NCBI GenBank assembly: GCA_002327985.1
Contig: DCVM01000079.1
Location: 1-8,699, forward strand
DNA length: 8,699 nucleotides
Source: Syntrophaceae bacterium UBA2188
GTDB lineage: Bacteria > Desulfobacterota > BSN033 > UBA1163
Direction: 5' to 3'
In this document: one piece after another, positions 4,526 to 8,699 of the stretch
Layout of the letters: the number at the start of each line of letters is the position of its first letter
Position numbering within the stretch: position 1 is the first letter of the stretch
Position numbers and translations under genes: made by a program
Notes under the pieces: model-generated
Seen by the model: only the letters and a program-made list of their open reading frames with translations
Told to the model about the DNA's origin: nothing
Databases searched by the model: none

Positions 4526-7046
4526 TCATTTTTGGAAACTTCTCCACATTAAAACCTAACTTCTCGGCCAAAGTGATGAGATTAGAGGGAAAGGGTCTTG
4601 CCGCTCCATTTTCCCACCAATACTTTTCAAGCCTTCCTATGGATTCATCCAGTATCTCATTCATTAAGTTCTGGGCCTCTTCTAAGGAGACCCCGAAATC
4701 CCACTTCTTCAGCAGTTCGAGGAAGGCATGGATTTCCTCAACTTGCTCAGCCTGACGAGAAAGATCAGATCCTTTACCTTTCTGAAGGGCATTCATCTTT
4801 TTGTTCAATATCTCATTTAAGATAAGAAGAGATTTCTCCATGCTCAGGTGATATCCATATTCCCTTGCCTCTTCTATCATTTGGTCGATCTCTCCTCTCT
4901 CCTTTGCCGTTTTAAAATCCCTTTCCAATTCTTTGACCTCTTTGAATAAACGATCGCTGAGAGTCACTTCAGCAGCCACACGGATCTCATAAGGAATCTC
5001 CAACCCCAATCTGGACAGGGCCTCAACACCCTGCTTTGTTCTATCAAAAAGATCGGCATAAATCTGACCGTATTCTCGAAGTTCTTTTTCGATCAGTTTT
5101 TGAAAAATCGCCTGCCTTTCTTCTTTAAACGTATCTCGAATGGTAAGCTCATGATTCCCAAGAAGCGAATGAAGAACCCTGGCCATCTCTTCTTCACCTC
5201 TTCCAACAACTTCCCTTCCCTGTTCTCTCAGGAGTTCAAAAGGAAGTGTCCCCTTATATTCAGAAATCCAAGTGCGAAAGGTTTCTTTCTTAGATGAGAT
5301 CAATGCAAACAGAAAATCCTCTGACTCAGGAATCATCTCAGAGATGACCCTGACCTGACCCACGACGAGCAGATTCTCTTTCTCCTCAATCCTTTCATAA
5401 TGAATTTTTTCCACCTGATAGGAAAAGATTTTCTTCTCTCCATCCCCACCATCGAATAGAGAAGAGATGGCAAAGTGGTTCACCACTCTATCGGGTGTCA
5501 CCCATTTTGGTTTCACCAGACGCTGATAAATGTAATTCCCCTTTCCCATCTCGGTGAGGTTACTCTCTGCTTCTGACAACCGGGCGAGGAATTTTTTCTC
5601 AATCTCTTGCCCCGTGAATCCCTCTACTAATTGGATCGCCCTTGCCGCATGTTGAAGAATCAAAATGGTCTCCAGTCCTGCCAAATCAGCAAAGAACCAG
5701 CCGCAACTCGTATACATCTGCAAGGCATGCCTCTGCATCTCCAGGAGTTTAAGTCCCGTGATCTTCTCTTTTTCATCAAGATCTTTAATTCCATGTTGCC
5801 CAAAGAACCTTTTAATACCCTCATAAGAGCGATCAAGGGTGACTTCAATATATCCATTCCTGGCTTCCCAAACATCTTTAAATATCTTTTCTCCTTCTCT
5901 CTCAAAGACCAGGCTGAGTTCATCCCTCAAGAGATCAAGGGCCTCTCGCAAAGGTTTTCTCCATTTTTGATTCCATCCAGGGCTCCCTCCTATGCTGCAT
6001 CCGCAATCCTCCTTCCATCTCCCCACCCCATGGGCACAGCTCCAGGAAGTCCCCTCTCCCTTTGGCCCCTCATCAATTTCTACTTCATAAACAGGAGGAA
6101 AACGCTTCAGAAAAACCCCATAATTGACGACCTCAAATCCCCTTGCCGGAAATCCTCTTTCCAATGCATAGGCCAGGGCCATCTCTCCGAATTTCTTGTG
6201 GTGCCCGTAGGTCTCACCGTCTGTAGCGATATGAATCAATTGAGGTCTTTCCTTTGATTCCTGATAGAAGTCTTTAAATCGGTTACAGAAGGTATTACCA
6301 TCTTTTAAGAGATCCCCAAAAGCAATCTCTTTTGAGATGACCCCGTTGTAGAAGAAGATGTCGATAAACTGGTCCAGAAGTTTTTTCCCTGAGGAATCCT
6401 TGATAAAACATCGGTAGGGTTGGGTGCAATCAATCCGGCCTTGAGAGGCGTCTGTCCACCTTTTTCCTCCAAAAGGTTTGACCCTCATCGCCTGAAATGG
6501 ACTCAGGATGAGATAGCGCATTCCGTATTTAACCAATAGTTGAAGGGTGGGGTAGTTGACGGCTGTCTCGGGAAGCCACATGGCCTCGGGTTTACGATGA
6601 AATCGTTTTTCAAAGTCAGCCACTCCCCAGAAAACTTCTGTCTCTCTATCCCTTGGGTTAGCCAGTGGCAGGATAATATGGTTGTAAGTCTGTGCTATGG
6701 CATTTCCATGGCCCAATCTTCTCAGGGTCTCTCGATCTGCCTCAAGGATTTTCTGGTAAACAGAAGGGAAACGCTTCTCCAGCCATTGGAGGAGTGTCGG
6801 CCCAAAATTGAAACTGAGAAAGGAGTAATTGTTGACAATATCGATGATCTTTCCTTTTTCATCAACAATCCGGGCATAGCCATTGGGGCGATAGCACTCC
6901 ATAGCGATTCGTTCATTCCAGTCACGAAAGGGATGAGCGCTCTTCTCGGTCTCAATGATTTCGAGCCAGGGGTTCTCCCGCGGGGGCTGGTAGAAATGGC
7001 CATGAATGGCGACAAAGGTAGCTTTTATTTTGGGAGGATTGGTCAT
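4494..7046 (-). CDS. GH57-family glycoside hydrolase with DUF3536-type C-terminal region
   Basis: Large cytosolic protein (850 residues, no signal peptide or membrane segment) of glycoside hydrolase family 57, whose members include alpha-amylases, 4-alpha-glucanotransferases and branching enzymes acting by a retaining mechanism. Motifs in order: HGHFYQPPREN (15-25, GH57 motif 1), GHGNAIAQTYNHIILPL (112-128, motif 2), MWLPET (156-161, probable nucleophile E160) and ATDGETYGHH (274-283, probable acid D276). A Cys/His-rich stretch SWSCAHGVGRWKEDCGC (334-350) follows, which could bind metal. The region from about 500 to 800 is helical and highly charged and matches the kind of tail annotated as DUF3536. 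The start is supported by GAGGG seven bases before ATG 7046. The last 32 bp overlap the convergent glucokinase gene. Exact substrate and reaction are unknown; a role in glycogen or maltodextrin turnover is inferred from the neighbour. Confidence 0.88.
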   Translation of the reverse strand: MTNPPKIKATFVAIHGHFYQPPRENPWLEIIETEKSAHPFRDWNERIAMECYRPNGYARIVDEKGKIIDIVNNYSFLSFNFGPTLLQWLEKRFPSVYQKILEADRETLRRLGHGNAIAQTYNHIILPLANPRDRETEVFWGVADFEKRFHRKPEAMWLPETAVNYPTLQLLVKYGMRYLILSPFQAMRVKPFGGKRWTDASQGRIDCTQPYRCFIKDSSGKKLLDQFIDIFFYNGVISKEIAFGDLLKDGNTFCNRFKDFYQESKERPQLIHIATDGETYGHHKKFGEMALAYALERGFPARGFEVVNYGVFLKRFPPVYEVEIDEGPKGEGTSWSCAHGVGRWKEDCGCSIGGSPGWNQKWRKPLREALDLLRDELSLVFEREGEKIFKDVWEARNGYIEVTLDRSYEGIKRFFGQHGIKDLDEKEKITGLKLLEMQRHALQMYTSCGWFFADLAGLETILILQHAARAIQLVEGFTGQEIEKKFLARLSEAESNLTEMGKGNYIYQRLVKPKWVTPDRVVNHFAISSLFDGGDGEKKIFSYQVEKIHYERIEEKENLLVVGQVRVISEMIPESEDFLFALISSKKETFRTWISEYKGTLPFELLREQGREVVGRGEEEMARVLHSLLGNHELTIRDTFKEERQAIFQKLIEKELREYGQIYADLFDRTKQGVEALSRLGLEIPYEIRVAAEVTLSDRLFKEVKELERDFKTAKERGEIDQMIEEAREYGYHLSMEKSLLILNEILNKKMNALQKGKGSDLSRQAEQVEEIHAFLELLKKWDFGVSLEEAQNLMNEILDESIGRLEKYWWENGAARPFPSNLITLAEKLGFNVEKFPKMISSTPQNKPG

Positions 7047-7063
7047 GATTTAACCCTCAACCC

Positions 7064-7092
7064 ATTATCTTACATCACACCCTCAATTTCAA
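7064..7092 (-). promoter_or_regulatory. Possible promoter for the GH57 gene
   Basis: Minus-strand TTGAAA (7092-7087), 17-bp spacer, GATAAT (7069-7064), a good match. The transcript would start close to 7057, which would cut into the GAGGG ribosome site at 7058-7054, so an alternative promoter further upstream is possible. Confidence 0.35.
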
Positions 7093-7157
7093 AACAATTT
7101 TTTGGTATCCAACCTGACAGATGGCAGGTGATTGTTAACGCAAAGACATTTTACACA

Positions 7158-7275
7158 ATGTCATTGCGAGCCAAGAGCCCTGCACCGTATGCCTGCCCGC
7201 GGTAGGCAGGGTGTTCAGGGCGGAGGGCTTACCTGCGTGCTGAAGCGCTATGGTGCGCAAGCGTGGCGATCTCGT
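7158..7275. repeat. Dispersed-type repeat block with internal palindrome
   Basis: The block is bounded by TGTCATTGCGAG (7159-7170) at the left and, at the right, GTGGCGATCTCG (7263-7274), which resembles the GATTGCCAC-type other end of a repeat common in gaps of environmental bacterial genomes. In its middle lies the palindrome at 7192-7210, flanked by an imperfect AGCCCTGCACC / GGTGTTCAGGG pairing. This looks like one repeat family interrupted by another. Confidence 0.45.
7192..7210 (-). repeat. 19-bp near-palindromic repeat, copy B
   Basis: Read on the minus strand it is CCTGCCTACCGCGGGCAGG, the same element as copy A at 42-61 with a one-base deletion and a substitution. Two copies 7 kb apart, both in gene gaps, point to a dispersed family. 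Confidence 0.55.
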
Positions 7276-7347
7276 TTTTCAAGGAATCTAAACTTGTTTC
7301 TTTAGCCAATACCGTTAAAACCATAAATTGCTTCCTGTACTCGTTCA

Positions 7348-7376
7348 TTGACATGCTTTTCCACAAAATGTAGATT
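7348..7376 (+). promoter_or_regulatory. Promoter-like sequence ahead of a small hydrophobic ORF
   Basis: Perfect TTGACA (7348-7353), exactly 17 bp, then TAGATT (7371-7376, 4 of 6 to consensus). Transcription would begin near 7383, about 47 nt upstream of the ATG at 7430. Confidence 0.45.
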
Positions 7377-7429
7377 TTAAATGGTAATCGTAAGGGAGAA
7401 TAGGTCAGGCCAATGGTGGAGAAAGTCCG

Positions 7430-7537
7430 ATGAATAATTCTGGACACCTAATTTGGATTGCCATTGCTGGATTGGTAGGATTTATTTCTTCTTTCGGCAC
7501 CGTATTTTTAATTGATACCTGTTCAATTTGGTTTTAA
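7430..7537 (+). CDS. Candidate small hydrophobic (single-pass membrane) protein
   Basis: A 35-codon frame beginning M-N-N-S-G-H, continuing with an uninterrupted hydrophobic stretch from residue 7 (L-I-W-I-A-I-A-G-L-V-G-F-I) through about residue 28, and ending D-T-C-S-I-W-F. GGTGGAG (7414-7420) is placed eight to nine bases before the ATG, and a consensus-like promoter lies about 50 bp further up. The length of the apolar segment fits one transmembrane helix. No family is recognised. It could also be the 5' remnant of a decayed membrane-protein gene, since nothing coding follows. Confidence 0.35.
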   Translation: MNNSGHLIWIAIAGLVGFISSFGTVFLIDTCSIWF

Positions 7538-7639
7538 AATGCTTGCGTTGCTAAGTTTTTGGCAACTTGTAAGGGAAGTTCCCCGATTGAAACCCCATAG
7601 GATAATCTTTTTTATTCGCGCAGCGGCTCTGTTCTTCAT

Positions 7640-7712
7640 GCGTCAATCCAAAATTGAATCAACACCGTGAATTCACATGTTTGTCAACTTTATCACAACT
7701 TCGGATTGACGC
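7640..7712. repeat. 10-bp perfect inverted repeat flanking 53 bp
   Basis: GCGTCAATCC (7640-7649) and GGATTGACGC (7703-7712) are exact reverse complements, with the palindrome GTGAATTCAC (7667-7676) inside. No clear target-site duplication flanks it (TCAT at left, TTAT at right), so a miniature transposable element is possible but not demonstrated. Confidence 0.5.
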
Positions 7713-7775
7713 TTATTCGTAATATACACTGGTTTCGAAGATTAGGGAATTGAAGAGGAAGCAACATAGCATGGC

Positions 7776-7853
7776 AGACCTCTTGGTTGCCTTAAAAATA
7801 GGCAGGCAGACTCACTACAGATTAGCAGGGGGTAACCAAGAGATAAAAGGTCT
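7776..7853. repeat. Long imperfect inverted repeat (12-bp stem plus outer arm)
   Basis: CTCTTGGTTGCC (7780-7791) pairs with GGTAACCAAGAG (7831-7842) with one G-T pair, and an outer AGACC (7776-7780) can pair with GGTCT (7849-7853). The interior carries a fragment of the GGCAGGCAG repeat. It would fold into a stable hairpin in RNA from either strand. Confidence 0.5.
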
Positions 7854-8104
7854 CTTTTGAAAAGAATTAGGGCTATCTCCTTTTCCTTCCATATAGACAC
7901 CCCTCCCCAGAAGATTCCTTTTAAAGACTTCCCCCCGTAATCAGCAGAGGTTCCCTGAAAAATGGGAGAATCCTATTTTTGAGGGACATGCCCACTTAGC
8001 CAATTCATATGACCAGAAACTAAAGAATGATGAAAGACATGAGTATCTCTTTACACGGTCGTGCAATATACCTGCCTATGCCTCTGTCATTTCTGAGTCA
8101 AATA

Positions 8105-8699
8105 TCAAGTTTTGCTTTTAGATGGGCGTTTGAGTGCAATACCTGTTTTTGCTGCCCCTTGAGTGCTGGCATCCAATTGTAAGCCAAATCCATCTGCCAA
8201 TCTCGTGAGATAATTAAATAACCCCACGATATGTGCTACTTCTAAACAGGCTCGGTCATCAAATCCTATATCACGCAGTGGTTGCCAATCTTGCTCTACC
8301 ATACGCGTTGGCATTGCGCTAAGTTTTTCCGCAAGAGAGCATAATGCTCGTTCGCGCTGTGACAACCCTGGTAATTCACGCCAACCTTTGTGTTTGATAG
8401 CTTCGACCAGCGTGGAATCGCCGTTCTCAGCACGCAGAAACTCTGCGTGAGACTGCGTTCAATAGTAGCAGTCTTGGGCGGCAGAGGCTACCGCTGCCAC
8501 CATCTCACGTTCTTGACGGCCGAGGTATCCTGGCTCGAACATAATCTGCCTGAGCAGTGCCCCTAATGCAGAACCAATTTTGTCATGTGTAGCCAGGAGA
8601 CGTGCCATAGCAGGGATGAATTCAAAACCGTAAGCACTTGCTGGTGCGCCTGGGGATAATTGCGAACGCCTTTCCTCCTCGGTGGGTATACGAACCCAT
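8105..8699 (-). CDS. AhpD-like / CMD-domain peroxidase-related selenoprotein (CxxU), 5' end outside window
   Basis: Predicted cytosolic thiol/selenol peroxidase-related protein of the carboxymuconolactone decarboxylase/AhpD superfamily. From the window edge the frame reads WVRIPTEEERR..., then FEPGYLGRQEREMVAAVASA, then D-C77-Y-Y-U80-T-Q-S-H84-A-E-F-L (window numbering from the Trp codon at 8698), and after it LSQRERALCSLAEKLS and FDDRACLEVAHIVGLFNYLTRLADG, both typical of the family. The codon at 8461-8459 is TGA, at the second Cys of the CxxC-xxx-H motif, which is the peroxidatic Cys133 in mycobacterial AhpD. The frame is intact for 79 codons before and 117 after it, and a SECIS-like hairpin follows, so Sec insertion is the best reading. 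At 197 residues in the window it is nearly full family length; only a few N-terminal residues lie beyond 8699. If TGA were a true stop, a TTG at 8365 could give only an 86-residue fragment lacking the active site. It stands alone, with no selA, selB or selD in view. Confidence 0.85.
8425..8461 (-). promoter_or_regulatory. Bacterial SECIS-like hairpin directly after the in-frame TGA
   Basis: On the minus strand, TGA (8461-8459) is followed by nine bases, then CACGCAG (8449-8443), loop AGTTT (8442-8438), and CTGCGTG (8437-8431): a perfect 7-bp stem. An outer UCU (8452-8450) can pair with AGA (8427-8425) across a three-base bulge. The distance from TGA to the apical loop is 16 nt and the second loop base is G, fitting the published bacterial SECIS rules (about 16-37 nt, G in the first two loop bases). 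It would recruit SelB to decode UGA as selenocysteine. Confidence 0.75.

Larger units (their letters stand above)
7047..7429. other. Non-coding stretch upstream of the GH57 gene
   Basis: No convincing gene. It holds a possible GH57 promoter, a short hairpin GACATT-TTACAC-AATGTC (7145-7162), a dispersed-type repeat block (7158-7275) and a plus-strand promoter-like sequence (7348-7376). A minus-strand open frame across 7229-7447 (72 codons) lacks family resemblance, and its 3' third is simply the repeat. Confidence 0.6.
7538..8104. other. 567-bp stretch without a recognisable gene
   Basis: Both strands were read: only short frames with no recognisable domain appear, for example a 38-codon minus-strand frame starting at 7639 that lacks a Shine-Dalgarno. 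The stretch contains two strong inverted repeats (7640-7712 and 7776-7853), a perfect palindrome GTGAATTCAC (7667-7676), and fragments of the GGCAGG-type repeat. It looks like an accumulation of small elements or decayed DNA between two gene blocks. Confidence 0.6.

Noticed and set aside
5631..6257. 208-codon plus-strand frame opposite the GH57 gene
   Set aside because: Shadow frame of the GH57 coding sequence; composition is low-complexity Ser/Pro/Phe typical of antisense reading.
7229..7447. 72-codon minus-strand ORF
   Set aside because: No recognisable domain, its 3' portion is the dispersed repeat, and no good SD precedes it; it overlaps a better promoter/small-ORF arrangement on the other strand.
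7523..7639. 38-codon minus-strand ORF beginning M-K-N-R-A-A-A-R
   Set aside because: It starts at the edge of an inverted repeat, has no Shine-Dalgarno and no recognisable family.
7640..7712. Integron attC site
   Set aside because: The inverted ends do not contain the GTTRRRY / RYYYAAC core sites and no integrase or cassette gene is present.
8105..8365. An independent 86-residue protein starting at TTG 8365
   Set aside because: It is the C-terminal half of an AhpD-like protein; the frame continues upstream through TGA with clear family sequence, and no SD precedes the TTG.
8459..8461. Simple nonsense mutation (pseudogene) in the peroxidase gene
   Set aside because: Not fully excluded, but the TGA sits at the single residue where Sec is expected, a SECIS-like hairpin follows, and no other stop or frameshift occurs in 197 codons.
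1..8699. CRISPR array, tRNA or rRNA gene
   Set aside because: No regularly spaced direct repeats and no tRNA-like or rRNA-like segment were seen on either strand.

Overview
The window looks like a chromosomal segment of an anaerobic bacterium, most likely a member of the Desulfobacterota (former Deltaproteobacteria) or a similar lineage. The clues are the archaeal/anaerobe-type split LeuC/LeuD-family dehydratase, a 61-residue single-cluster ferredoxin, a short-chain 3-hydroxyacyl-CoA dehydrogenase, a GH57 enzyme of the DUF3536 type, and an apparent selenoprotein gene. This placement is an inference; no rRNA or tRNA gene is visible to settle it.

Left part (1-2315): a minus-strand cluster leuC -> leuD -> an unidentified gene of which only five codons remain at the left edge. 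leuD begins at a TTG whose Shine-Dalgarno overlaps the leuC stop. A 286-bp divergent intergenic region with overlapping inverted repeats separates leuC from a plus-strand ferredoxin gene whose cluster motif has Asp in place of the second Cys.

Middle (2316-7046): a hairpin-bearing gap, then a minus-strand 3-hydroxybutyryl-CoA-type dehydrogenase with Ser at the usual active-site Asn, divergent from a plus-strand Glk-type glucokinase. The glucokinase runs tail-to-tail into, and overlaps by 32 bp, a minus-strand 850-residue GH57/DUF3536 protein. The last two probably act in alpha-glucan metabolism, one cleaving or rearranging glucan and the other phosphorylating free glucose.

Right part (7047-8699): about 1 kb of mostly non-coding DNA with dispersed-type palindromes, inverted repeats and one candidate 35-codon hydrophobic small protein that has its own promoter-like sequence. 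At the right edge lies the most interesting object in the window: an AhpD-like/CMD-domain peroxidase-related gene on the minus strand. Its frame is interrupted by one TGA exactly where the second Cys of the CxxC-xxx-H redox motif should be. A 7-bp perfect hairpin with a 5-nt loop carrying G at loop position 2 starts 9 nt after the TGA, the geometry of a bacterial SECIS. Read as selenocysteine, the frame is continuous for at least 197 codons. The gene is therefore best annotated as a CxxU selenoprotein rather than as an 86-residue truncated ORF or a pseudogene.
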